Part shown: positions 23,746 to 36,700 of the stretch, in pieces
How the letters are laid out: each line of letters begins with the position of its first letter
Numbering within the stretch: the stretch's first letter is position 1
DNA from: Halictus rubicundus
Taxonomy: Eukaryota > Arthropoda > Insecta > Hymenoptera > Halictidae
Reading direction: 5' to 3'
Assembly (NCBI RefSeq): GCF_050948215.1
Contig: NC_135161.1
Coordinates: 6,289,911 to 6,353,910 of the forward strand
Length of the DNA stretch: 64,000 bases
Translations under genes and position numbers: made by a program
The notes under the pieces: model-generated
The model's input: only the letters and a program-made list of their open reading frames with translations
What the model was told of the DNA's origin: nothing
Databases searched by the model: none

Positions 23746-26394
23746 TTACGAGCTTGTCAACGAAGCCATCAGCAGTTCCATTTTATTTAAAAAATTCTTT
23801 CCTTCCATTTTATCCCATCGTACCTCTTTGAACGAGCCGCCGAGATTCTCCCACTTTCTTTCTCTAACTAATTGCCCAGGGAAAAAGTCTTTTCTGGGGG
23901 AATGAGCAATTGCTACTTGTACTCCTGTCTGTGGTTCACACCTGACGGCGATCATCCTGCAAACATGTTCACCGAGAATGTAATATGTTAATATAGTTCT
24001 CGCGGTGGTCGCACTTTTTCGCAGAGGGCGTCGCATGCAATAAATTTGATTTCACAAGTGAAATGTATATACCTGTCGCCAATCGGTGATGCTAAAATAC
24101 AACTACTAGCATTTCCTAAAGGTTCCACGGCTCCTAAACCAAGATGCGAACTGTTGGCTAAAAATTGCCAGCCCATGCATTTAGCTAGCGCTTGTACCGC
24201 GGTTATTTGGTGCTGATATATCTGTAAAATTACAACTGTAGTAGTGTGGTTTTCCCAAATTAGCGTGAAGACTATGCTGAAAAACAATCTATACCTGACA
24301 GAAAATAAGATCCCTCAGTTCTTGAGGTTCGTAGCTCATGTGCATCACTCTACCGTCCCTGCAAACGCATTTCAACGATTTCTCCCCAACGTGGACAACG
24401 AGCGATGTTCTACAAACGCTATCGTATCCGTGCGTTAGAATGTTAATCTTTACACAGGATTGCGTGGGTGAGTTCAATGCGTTCCAGTGAGACACGATCA
24501 GAGGATCTTTCACTTCTTTCGCTATCGTGTCTAGAACGTACTCTGTACGCAATCGCATGAAAAAGTGTTGAGCTTGTTGAATGATTTGTTCTAGCAGAGT
24601 TTGGCTTTTCGTCATTTCTAGGAGTTCGTATCTATCGGCCGCCGTTGGGCCAGCCAGGCATCTTCGTTTGCTGGGCCCGAGAGGGCCCGAGGAAGGATGC
24701 GGAAACGGATGGTGAGTGTTCTTGTGATGCACCTCGCGAAGCAGCTGGTGCAACGAATGTTCAAGCACGTGATCGTGATCGCTTTTGTGAGGTGGGGGAG
24801 CAGTGGGCTTTTTATCGTTTCCGGTACTATGGCAGAGTCCTATGATTAATTGGATTCCAGGAAGTACCTAGAATTAAAATTTTTCCTTAGCATTATTATG
24901 AGATAGAAGTATAATAGTGTTCTCTAATCACCGTTGCCATTATTTGATTTCCAACGACCATATGAGGTATAGGTGCACGCAAATGCACTGCCTCTCTCGC
25001 TAACTGACTGAACAATTCTTTGCAGAAAAGAACGTTTTGAGCAGCCTCTAATTTCTGTTGCCAATGCATATCTGCATTCGAACTGTGAGCACTATTGTTA
25101 AGTAAACTAATATTTGCGCTACAGAGATCCTCTTGATCTGAAAAACAAACATTAGATTATACCTGAGATATATTAGAATAAAAGATTCACCGATAGACCA
25201 GAACACTGAAAGAGATATTAGAATAAAATAATTCATTTAAACATATTTACGTTTACCTTTTTGACATAATACTTCTATATAGGCAACACCTTGCAATTCA
25301 CTAGGAATAGTTACACGCAACGCGGACGCTTTCGGATTGGAAGGATGATGAGCTTGTCCGGTCGTATTGTTACCAGCACTGGGAGAAGCTGGGGGACTAG
25401 TACTACTCTTTTCCTCCTCTTCCGCTTTCGTTACTTCGAACATACCCGTTTGAGGGAACTTGGAACCAGCTTGAAATTAACGTTGAATTAATATAACATA
25501 CCGAGTCGTCGCCAATTATACGTTAGTGGGTAACAAAATAAATCTGACTCAAAACCTGTTCTGTAACTAAGATCGCCGATGATCGAGTTGGAGACTTTTT
25601 TCAAACGCCAATTTTGCCTTAATCTGAGTAATTCGATATGGAAGTCGGGCGTCGATCTATTTCTAGCTAATTCATTCTGACAATTCTTTAATCTATCTGC
25701 ACCCATCATAATCACAGAAGCTGCTCCAGCCAATGCTTTCTTTCTAGCGTACACTTGTATCATGGGTTTCACTTCGGCCGGTTCTTGGGGGACTGGATCT
25801 AGAACCATGTAATGCTTTTCTTTTGCTATTGCAAGAACATCTGCTAGCACGCATACTTCCGTTAACGCATTTCTGCAAACGAAATCAAATTTGTCGGACC
25901 TTTGGCTATATAGATATTATGCGAAACAGGGTATAATATACTACCTCAATTTATTTCTAACGCTGTCCCACGGCCATAAAGAGGATTGGAAGGATGCCGA
26001 ATCCTTTGGATCTTCCTCTCCCTTCTCACTGCTTTCAGACTCCTTTTTACTGTCCTCGCCATTAGTTTTACTGAAGTCGATTTTTTGTGCGATTTTTGCC
26101 AGATTCTCCGACAACGTGAGGGGTCTGAAAATCAAGGTCTTGTTCTATTTAAACGCTCGAATAATGCTGCTTTCGTAAACGTAAATATGTTGTATTGACA
26201 TTAGGTTAGACGAAACAAGTAGGACGAATCCTTTCAAACTTCGTTCGATCGACGATCCATTTATCGATCCCGTAAGCGAGAAAGGTAACGAAACAAAATA
26301 CGTACGCCTGATAAATTTCCTGACCATCGTAAGTGATTTCTTGGATCTGATTCTCGATCGGTGCCTCCACAGAGATGTTCACCGAATACGCCAT
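23746..26394 (-). CDS. MED17: Mediator complex subunit 17
   Basis: Eight exons: 26394-26306, 26124-25945, 25872-25556, 25469-25257, 25137-24932, 24867-24295, 24221-24073 and 23956-23746. All are GT-AG and in phase, giving 645 residues, close to the ~650 of animal MED17. Diagnostic stretches run the whole length: LTLSENLAKIAQKIDFS and SLWPWDSVRNKLR near the N-terminus, LLRLRQNWRLKKV and GDLSYRTAGS in the middle, KLEAAQNVLFCKELFSQLAR, and DGRVMHMSYEPQELRDL, MGWQFLANSSHLGLG and FKEVRWDKMEGKNF towards the end. MED17 is the head-module scaffold linking Mediator to RNA polymerase II. An insect-specific Ser/Pro/Asn-rich insert lies in exon 4. The start lies 542 bases from that of divergent CDC16. 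Confidence 0.96.
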
Positions 26395-26936
26395 TGTTGT
26401 TTTCCTGTGTCACGATTACAGCGCCTTCAAATGAGTTGTAACTTACCCTCAAAATAATTGTTCACCCTATTTTAACAACCCGGTACACTAGTTACCAATC
26501 GAAATGGAGCATTCGTATGCCGTGCGAATTAATAGTATAAAATATTCATGTTTAGTTAATGCGAAAGAGTTGTTAAATTAGATGCTTTGGATATCGAATT
26601 TATTAAAAATCACTTGAAAAGACAATGGGGTAAATTATTGTCAGGCAATCGCTTAGGCGGTCTACCGTAGATAGCGCAACAGGCTATTTCTATCATTTTT
26701 TCTGATATATCACGTATGAGGTATTCTCGACATTAATACAGTATATAGGTGAATATTGTATAATATATCTACGGTTAACTCATAATTGTTATTGCAAACG
26801 TTATTGCCGATAATATTTCTATAATTCGTTCCTAAATCCATTTATTGGAATGAAAGTTCGCGCAGTGGACATCTTGGAATAGAAGCGACGATCTCAGGAG
26901 GGGGAAGAAACTTAACCTTTCGAATTTAAATGAAAC
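26395..26936. promoter_or_regulatory. Shared divergent promoter of MED17 and CDC16
   Basis: The start codons of two essential genes face away from each other across 542 bp with no other feature between them. This spacing suggests a bidirectional promoter region containing both 5' UTRs. No TATA box is clear. Inferred from gene layout only. Confidence 0.5.
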
Positions 26937-29787
26937 ATGGCGCGTCAAAATGTTAACACGGACTCCGAAAAAATGCATAACATGATGGGCAACAAAAACA
27001 TTGACTTGGACAATTATAGGAAGTTGATTAAATCGTATATCGAGCTGGTAAGGTTCAGTGATCTATCAAGACCCGTGGAAGTTAAGAAAGTGTTTCGAAT
27101 CCGATTATATTCGGTTGTTTCATTTACAGCATTTGTACAGTGCCGCTTTGTTTTGGGCAGACAAAGTTGTTTCGTTGAGTAATGAGAATTCTAAGGACAT
27201 ATGCACCTTAGCCCACTGCATGTTTTTAATGAAACAATACCACAGGGCTGCTCATGTTATCAGAAGTCATGGACTCGAGAAGGTACGATCATGACATCTT
27301 TTTTTATCGGATCATTCATACTGTTACGCATTATAGTTGTGCTTCTTTGCAGACAGACGTGATGTGTCACTATTTAACAGTAAGAAGTCTTCTCGAAGCA
27401 AAAGAGTACAACGAGGCATTGCAAGTCATTAACGAATCAGAAATCTGTACAAACATAACACAGTCGGTTATGAATTTCCCTGATCGCACGCACATTTTGG
27501 AAGATGCTCCAAAAAATGTAATTAAGTCTAAATAATAACGTGATTAAGTATAGTATATAATTGTTCTTCGAGTTTTAATAATAGGGATGTATTTTTCTGT
27601 TAAGGTACAAAGTTCAATATTGTATGTGAAAGGACGTGTATACGAAGCTATGGATAATAGAGCAGTGGCAACCGACTGTTACAAACAGGCTTTACATTGC
27701 GATGTTTATTCGTACCAAGCATTCGAAGCTCTGGTTCAAAACCAAATGCTTTCTGCCTCCGAAGGTATAGAAGTAATTGGATTGGTATTCGTCTTTCCAA
27801 GGATGAATTTGCACAAGTAAATTCTCATAATATATATTATTTTAGAAAAGGAACTGTTGGAGTCTCTTCCATTCGCGGAACAATGTACAGAACACGAAAC
27901 AGAGCTTCTACGTTTGCTATACGAAAGTAAATTGAAAAAGTACCAAGAACCAAGTAAAAAAGAGGTTCTAGCAACTTGCAGCGTAATGGGAGTTCCCGTT
28001 AGCGACAGATTACTAGGTAACTTGGATATGGAAGTATCGGTAGCAGAGAGATTGTACTATAATTGTGATTATCACAAATGTTTCTCGCTTACAGAAAGGT
28101 AATTCATTTCTATTGTAACTCCCATTGTAAATAAGGTTTATATCATTTGTTGTATATGTTGCAGGATATTAAAAAAGGATCCATACCACAATTCGTGCCT
28201 GCCAGTTCACATAGCCTGTTTAGTAGAATTAAAGAAGACAAACGGTAAATTGTATGTTGCATTAAAAGTTGAAGATCCATAATCAACGTGTTCTTTTTCT
28301 TTCACTTTTTAGCTTTATTTTATTTGGCACATAAATTGGTTGACTTGTACCCAGACATGGCCTTAGCATGGTTTGCAGTTGGATGTTATTATTACAGTAT
28401 AGGTAAATTACTGTGACGAAGTAGCTTCTTCGATCATTGAGAAGAGCACTTTTTATAAAAATGATTTGATTGCAGGTAAAAGCGATCCTGCGAGAAGATA
28501 CTTGGCAAAAGCGACCGCTTTGGACAGACTATTCGGTCCTGCTTGGCTAGCCTATGGACACTCTTTCGCGGTAGAAAGCGAACACGACCAAGCAATGGCC
28601 GCTTACTTTAAAGCTTCGCAATTAATGAAAGGTTGTCATCTGCCGCTTTTATACATTGGACTTGAGTGTGGCTTAACAAATAATCTTAAATTGGCTGACA
28701 AGTTTTTCCAGCAAGCTCAGGGAATAGCCCCGAACGATCCGTTCGTTATACACGAGATGGGCGTCATCTCTTTTTACAACTTAGAGTAAGTAATATTGTA
28801 TTCGTTCGCTTTCGTAATATCCCCCCCAAAAAAGAAAGGCTACTCTGATATGAAAAAGAGAAGTTGAAAATTTAATCTGAAACCTGATTAGTGTACTTCC
28901 ATCCTTCCACGGTTCTTGTTGGAGATATCGCCTAATTTATCAAGAGTTGTTTCATCGAATACAGTTACAAAACTGCGGAACGGCAGTTTAAAGAGGCCAT
29001 GAAAAGAATTCAAAGAGGTCTGAAGGATGTTATCCTGCCTAGCAAGTGGGAGGCGCTTTTGAATAATTTGGGTCACACTTGTAGGAAAATGAAGAAGTAC
29101 GAGGAAGCTTTAGAATATCATCAGCAGGTTAAACAATTCCGATATGAACTTCAACGGCGATCTGCATAGATTGTTGAGAAAAAGCTTTTACTGTATTGTC
29201 GTAGGCATTAGTACTGAATCCGTTGAATCCGGCAACGTATTCAGCGATTGGTTTCATTCACGCCTTGATGGAAAACACCCAGGAAGCTGTTGATGCTTTT
29301 CACCGAGCCCTGGGTCTCAAAAGGGACGACACTTTCATAACAACCATGTTAACTTACGTTATGCAACAGCTTATAGAGGAGTCGCCTCCATACCCTGGTA
29401 TAATGGAACTACTATTACCAGAGATTCTCTCTCATAAGAATTTTTATCAATCGTTCACGCGATACTTCATCACGACTGTCGCTTTATTTTGCAGACGCAC
29501 CCGTCGATATTCCGAAATACAAATTTCCAGAAGTCAGACTTCAAGATGGAGATAGTACAGAGCCTTTGGATAGGGCAAACTCCTTAGCCGAGTCAGGTAA
29601 TCAAGATATCGATAAATTACGAGTAAATTTATTTTCTGGATGGGGGGAGGAATCGGGCAAAGCAGAAGACAATACCGCTGACAAGGAGGAAAGCAATTCT
29701 CGAGATGTAGTCGTGAATTATTCTAGTGATATTAGCTCGGAAGTCGAGATGTTAGACTCGTCGACGGCACACATAGAATATAAATAA
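26937..29787 (+). CDS. CDC16: Anaphase-promoting complex subunit CDC16 (APC6)
   Basis: Eleven exons: 26937-27047, 27130-27282, 27353-27517, 27605-27764, 27846-28098, 28165-28244, 28313-28402, 28476-28785, 28965-29127, 29205-29397 and 29495-29787, all in phase, giving 656 residues. Tandem TPR helices run through the protein. Family signatures include YSAALFWADKV, QYHRAAHVIRSHGLEK, WFAVGCYYY, GPAWLAYGHSFAVESEHDQAM and CHLPLLYIGLECGLTNN. CDC16 is a TPR scaffold subunit of APC/C, the ubiquitin ligase that triggers anaphase. The tail after the last TPR is acidic and Ser/Asp-rich with little structure, as in other animals. Introns are 68 to 179 bp. The extended N-terminus before the first TPR is less certain. 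Confidence 0.95.
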
Positions 29788-29829
29788 AATGAACAAATTT
29801 TTTTATGTTTCAAATTGATTTGTCTACAT

Positions 29830-29835
29830 AATAAA
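29830..29835 (+). terminator. Likely CDC16 polyadenylation signal
   Basis: A canonical AATAAA lies 43 bases after the CDC16 stop codon, before the next gene on the same strand. The GT-rich downstream element was not tested. Confidence 0.6.
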
Positions 29836-30776
29836 GCAATAACTTTGCTTGAAACACGCTTCTTTTTCCTCAGCTAATATCCTTGTATTGTTGCATGCGA
29901 TATATTAAACAACACATTTGTACAGATATTTTATTTATTACAATGTACCTATTGAAGCTGTTCGAAGGTCTCGATAATTTTCTCAATATCAACCAACAAA
30001 TAAGTTTCTCGATGGCTTCGCTATGTATATCTAAAAGTAGTTTAATAAATGAAATTCTTTTAAACAATCGCCTGAACAAGAGTTATTGAATCGCACATAT
30101 ATCGCTCGAGGTAATTTGTTCGATTACGAATAAAATGATTATTAGCCGTATCGGATAAATTATCAAGAGAATTTATAGGACTTTTGAAGTGCTATCGGGT
30201 AACCGGCAGTACGGAAAATACGAATTCTCGTCGAGATAGTGTTCATAATCCGCGTATAAATAATTTCGAGTTTGTATTTGTTGCGGGTACACGAAATTCC
30301 ACAAGGGCGCGTCGCGAGCCGCGAGCCGCGCCGGCGTTTACCGAGGATGGGACTCGTTGTCGAAAAAGGGAGAGGACGAGAGGACAGATCTTCAATTCAG
30401 TTCGGTGTGTGGAGCAACGTGGAGAAGAATGGGCGTTCCGTCTTCGTCGTTGCTGCATCAACGTTAAACAAATCGAGGCGACAGAGAGGAAAGGGAAATT
30501 TTATTTTCCGCTAGAACCGATTCGATTGATTCTAAATGGCCGATTCTGGGAGTTGAACCGATTCGAAAAACATCCCCCCGGCGAACGATCGCAATACCCG
30601 GCGGGATCGTCGAGCAGTCAAAAGGAAACCCTTAATGTAACAGGGACATTTCGCTTGGTTTCTTTCGAATTCGCGTTAACCCTTTGAACGTTGACCGGAA
30701 CGTGTCCGCGGAACGTCGACCGGAACGATCGAAGAAGAAGAAGCAGAAGTCAAGTGTGTTTCAACCGAGGATCAAC
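29836..30776 (+). promoter_or_regulatory. orb upstream region and 5' leader
   Basis: GC content rises from about 30200, and the stretch up to the orb start codon is free of elements. A 167-codon frame (30184-30687) ends before the start codon and has no domain. I read this region as promoter and 5' UTR. Confidence 0.45.
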
Positions 30777-33700
30777 ATGCCTATGCCAATGCAATCGGTA
30801 AGTTTTCTTTTTTCGACAAGAAAGTTTCCTTGAACCTCCCGCACGGTGTGTTGTCTCATATTTATTTCTCTCTAACGATCTTTTACAAGCGTGCCACGAG
30901 CGAGTGTCAATTTTCTCTGGGTTACTGTTTTTCCGGGTTCCGGTACGGTCGATCCGTAACCTACTTTACAATTTCGTTTGCCATGATGCTGTTTCGAAAC
31001 GAGGAAATACCGGTGTAAATTCTACATCGAATACAATGGAATGTCGTGCGTCCTATCGTGTAAACAAACACGCGAATCGTACGTTTGAACCGCAACGCGT
31101 CCACGTGCAAAACACGTTGCGTTTCGTACACCGATAGACCTGCCCTTTATCTATATATTATATATATACATATACGGTACGTATACACGTATACGTTCGT
31201 ACGTGTGTAACTGCGCCCTCTGAATCGCCCTTACCCCATTATCGGCCACTCGAAATCGAGCAAGAACGTAGAAAGAAATTCGCCGTTTTTGATTTTAATG
31301 TTTACGCGAGGCTACACAGGCGATAGGACGTTGTACGGTGGGAAAAGAGAGCGTTTGTACGGTACTGTCTTCTGTTTTCGATCGACGATACAATTTTCAA
31401 TACGTCGATTTACGCACATAACGCTATACCGTTTCCTCAAATGATTTTTATGAATGGTGCGAGAACACTTTTTTTGTTCCTCCCGTGGTCGATTGCAACG
31501 AAAAACATTGTAGCGATCGCAACAGAAATATAAAAATGATAACAGTGGCCACGTTATTGTGTATCGAGCATTGTATTGTTATCATTGCGTAACGTTCTTC
31601 TATAGAAAAATGATTTATGGCGTAGTCGGTGGTGTTAATGTATCGGTAGCATGTCTGCAATTTGAATTTTCTCGAAATCTCTATTGACGTGCACACGCAT
31701 ACGCGTATATGTGTGTTTGCGTTTGCATATGCATACGTATGTACATGTATAGTCTTGAGTTATATGTCGAGGACTTTCCTAAGGACAATCGATATCGGTG
31801 TAACCCACGCGTAATTCGATGACTCAAAGGGTTACACCGAGAAACAAATGTGTCTGCGTTAATTTTCGTGAAATTACGAACAATCGACACATTTGATTCT
31901 CCTCTCAATCATTTTTATGGAAAATTATTCCCTTCCGTGAATCGATCGAATTGCAAATAGCGATTACACGAAATTTCGAAAGTGAAGGACATTTCGAATA
32001 TTCGGTAATTCCGTACGTTACCGAGGGAGGGAGAGAGAGAGAAAAGTCGGTATTAGAATGAGACGCAACGTTGAACCATAGAACGTTACAATGTATGTAT
32101 TGCCAGTGGTGGGTGAAATTTAGGAACAAAGTATTCCAAAAATTATGCGAATACTCGCCACTATATACTAACCAGTCGGACTGTTAATTTTTTGTAAAAT
32201 GAAATAAAATTTTCTTTTATCGAGCGTTGCGGTACAGACGTGGGCAATGAACACAAATTTTCGTCCTCCGCTATGAAATTATGAAGGACAAGGAAGTATC
32301 GATTATAGCAATTACGATGAAAAATATAATAGGGATCAATAATTGGAAGCGTAAAGTGAAATCTTATGATGGATCGGACGGAAGTTCGATTTTCACAGTT
32401 ATCGGACGGGCCGATTTTGAATAATGTAAAATGGACTATTTACTATTTACAACTGGTGATTGAATTTCACCCCGGCACCGGGAGGGAGACGTCCTTAGGC
32501 GACGATCGCGTTCGAATTCGACGGCGTTGAATTCCACGAAGTTTCGAATTCCTGTTGGGTTCCCGGATGCCTTGATATCTTACTTCGACCCTGCAAAATT
32601 TTTTTTCCGAATTCCACGAACGCGCGAGCCTGGGAGTGGCGTCCTTCAGTCTCCTGTTTTCGTTGTTCTGTACCGAAAGCTCTCGGCGAGAGCACAGTCT
32701 GGTGTCGGGACTGCTCGCAGCGATGTGCTCGAGAAAATTAACAACGGTAGGTGGCCACCATCGAATTATCATATTCGCGGATCGATCATGCTCTATCAAC
32801 TGATTCTGTTACATGTCGCGTCGCCGCCGCGGAGGGGAACGGCTTCGAGGTTTTTGAATTTTCTTTTTCGCCGTTTGCCGGAAACCACGCGAACCGGTTA
32901 CGTTGCCATGACGGGCGAGGGTGAACGATTCGAACCGGTGGTTGTCGGACGTTTTCGTGCGGCACACGGGACTTTTCGGGATCTAAACAAGCTTCGTGCT
33001 TTATCAACGCGTATCGAATTATCGGCAATTTTTCCTGCAATTATGACGCAATCCGACTCGCGTTCCACATTTGATTACCAGTGTTTCTGGCGTTTACGGT
33101 TGTTCCCGCGTTCCGAGTTCGCGAACATAATCACATTGCATGTAGCGAACGCTTTAACGCTAAACCTACCAAGCACGAAACATATAAATGTGAAACGTCT
33201 TATAGAAGGGAGAAAATTGAATTTATTTAAACTTTGATCGATTTCTATTATGATATGTGCTTAACACTGGGTTTACGGGACCCGTCAGAATGACGGGTTC
33301 TAATATTTTTAATTTACGATTATTGAGATTGTGAAGACCCATCTACGTGGAGTTAGTCTACAAATTTATTTCTTTGGGTATGTGTTATTTAAAAAATGGC
33401 TAAAAACTTGGATAGACACATTCTTCTTATTTTTATAAAGTAATGAAAAATACTGGATTTTAGTACTCCGTAAATCTAGTGTTAAATGAAGAAGTGAATT
33501 CAGTAATTTCCTATGAAAACGTTTTTATAATTTCAATAATTGTGAAATAGAAGATCGGTCATTTTGACCGTGGTAGGTTTAGGTTTAAACAGTCGATTAT
33601 TCACAATAACCGTACCACGACCGGTTTCACATTTTATTAATTACTGAAATTATAAAGATCGTATTATTAAATTGTGAAAAATCTAAATAAGTCTTGTAAT

Positions 33701-36700
33701 ATTTATAAAACAATATCCGACTAATAGTATCCGACACATTTTGTACGGTCAATGTTAGTAGCTGAGAATTGAGTTGTGATTTAGCTGCTATTTAATTGAA
33801 ATTTTTTGTCGTCTCTATAATTAATGCGCGTCCATGTTGCGCAACATTGTAAAGCAAACGCGCACTGCCGTCGGTGATCAAGGGGACGAACCGATTCGGG
33901 GAAAGCGACTATTGTTGTCCAACGATGGTTTTCTAATTAATTGTTTTATTTTGTAGCTGGATTCATCGTACATGTTGGACGGTGCGAAGACAACGGATAG
34001 CAAACAGTCTCCTCATGGGTTGAAGTTGCAAACGCCCCGCGATCAGGACCATGTGCAGCAACTACAGCAGCTAGAGCAATGGGATCGCGACCGTGAACGG
34101 GAGAAGCGGAATCAGCTTTCATCGATCAGCAACTTGTTACTGGACCTGCCACCCCCGGCCAACTTCCAGGGATACTCGCAGGAGACGAACAAGAGCAACA
34201 ATGTCGATGGTAAAATTCAACCCCCCCCCCCCCCGCCACCCCCCAACTCGATTTGTAAAATTTTTCACTCGCCGCTCGCTGATTGATCTTGGATATACAG
34301 TGAAGAGTAAAACTGAATCCACACTATTCGAATCAGCATAACTTTTTTAACCAGTTAGCTGTGTTTCACGAGTATACTCCGCATGAAGAAATAGCAATAT
34401 TTTGTGTTACGACGAGTATACTCGTCGAAACAGCTATACGATTCATTTTCACGACTCAATTTAGGTACACATTTTTCGAAGAGGTCGCAACAGCTAACTG
34501 GTTTTAATTAGATCAAATGACTTGAGCATTTTGAGAAGTTAGAGGGATTAGTTTATTAGACGAGGTGTAAAAAATTAAAAACAGAAAAATTTGAATTGGT
34601 CGGAATCGCGAAAGAAACGGTAAAAATTCTTTTTTACACCTCTTTATCTGAGCCAGTATTAAAAATTTTTTAAATGTGTTTTATGCACACGAATAAATTT
34701 GCCATGCTGAAAATTTCACAGACATTGGTTAATTCGTTTACAAGTTATAAACTATTAAAAAGGTTAAACGATTAAATAATCGCACTTTTAATCGTTTATA
34801 ACTCGTAAACGGATTATCCAAAATTTGTGAAATTTTCAGCATGGATATCATTTATTTGAGTAAATAAAACACATGTTTTAAATTCTCAATACAGGCTCAG
34901 ATAAAGAAGTTGGAAAATTCAATTTTTAGTATTAATTTCGCGATTCCGACAAATTCAAATTTTTTTTCAAAAATTGTTTTCGCCCCGTCTAAGAAACTAA
35001 TCCTTCTAACTTCTCAATAACATTCAAGTCATTTGATCTAATTTTAAAAAAGTTATATTGTTTCAAATAGTGTGGATTCAGTTTTGCTCTCCAGTGTATT
35101 TTCTAAATGATATATAGGGTGTCTCCACCCCCGTCGAAATAAAGGGGAAATTCCAAGCAACAACAATTTCAAATATGACATAGTAAACTGATCTTTCCAA
35201 CTTCTTAAAAAAGTCCAATTTTTACAAAGTTACTAGTTTCTAAAACGTGTCCACTCAATTTTACGCCCGACTGTACATCGCGTACTTTCACCCCATTAAA
35301 TTGTCCGTACAAATCACCACTGTATTGTGCACACTGGCTCACGAAAGTATTCGAACGCCTTTTAAAACAGTATAACTTTTTGTAAATTGGACCAAACGAT
35401 CTGACTTTTTTTCGAGCAATTAGAAGAATTGGTTTACCGAATGACGAGCAAAAAAGATTTTGAAAAAATTGCTAGGAGTTATAAGAGCAAATAAAAAAGG
35501 AACTTTCCAAAACTTTTCTATTTGAGCCTGAAATGGAAATTCAAAATGTGCGTTTTGTAGATCTACAGTGACTCCCATTAATATTTGGACGCTTTTAAAA
35601 ATCGTATATCTTTGTTAATATTTTACCATACGACTTGGATTTTTTTTAAGAAGTTAGCACAATTGGTTGCTACATAAAGTGAAAAAAATTTTTTTACAAA
35701 AATTGCAATTAGTCGAAAATTGCAGAGAAAATACTAAAAGTTGTATTTTGCAACTTTTTCATGTGGACTTGCATTGAACATTTAGAAAGTACGATTTGTA
35801 GATCTGTATGAATTATACATATTCTGAGAATTTCATAAAAATTCGTCAACGTTGCAATGAGCTCCAGATGTTTCAAAATGATCACACTTTCACCCTTAAG
35901 CTTTCATCGTTAAACGTTTGTAGCTCGTTGCAACGTTGACCGATTTAGATGAAACATTCAGAATATGTATAATTGATACAGATGTACAAAACGTACTTTT
36001 TAAATTTTTAATATAAGCCTGCATAAAAAAGTTGCAAAATACAACCATTAGTATTTTCTCTGTAATTTGCGATCCAATTGTTCCTACTTCTAAAAAAAAT
36101 TGAAGTTGTATAGTCCGATATTGACAAGGTTATGCGATTTTTAAGAGCGTCCGAATATTAGTGGGAGTCACTGTATGCAAGTTACACACATACTGAAAAT
36201 TTCATCGAGATCGGTTGACGCGGATAAAAACTCACCAAAAAGTCGTGAAAAACTACGATTTTCACCATTTTTATCACTAGATTGCCGGAGCGAGTCAATT
36301 TGACTCATTTACGAAAAACTTAGATAATTTAAAATAATTTATTTTAAAAGATATGTTGGTTTTTAATAGAATTATAAAGGTAGGTATCTGATCACTAGCC
36401 TGCGGATCTTTATGCAAAATAAAATTTGTATACATCAATTGCAATCTATAGGAGCTAGGCAAAAATTTATTTTGCTCATTAATCATTTTTATTCGTTAAA
36501 AATGGTATATCGACATTATTAAACTAAATTTTTTTTACTGTTTTGAGTTACACCTACTCATTTTTGTCATAAATGCATAAAATCCGCAGTCACCCTGATT
36601 ATCGTACAATACTAATAATACGCCACTCGATTTCGATGAAATTTTCAGCATGTGTATAACTAACATGGATCTACAAAACGCACGTTTCAAATTTTCATCA

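Larger units (their letters stand above)
30798..33956 (+). other. orb intron 1 (3.2 kb)
   Basis: Separates the seven-codon first exon from exon 2. It holds the longest single open frame in the window (236 codons, 32527-33237), but no domain, start context or splice partner supports it. That frame runs into a transposon (33158-33584). Other contents: AT and GT-rich spacers around 31140-31210 and 31685-31745, and a short GA tract near 32033. Confidence 0.6.

Noticed and set aside
30184..30687. 167-codon plus-strand frame before orb
   Set aside because: It ends before the orb start, has no motif and sits in a GC-rich leader.
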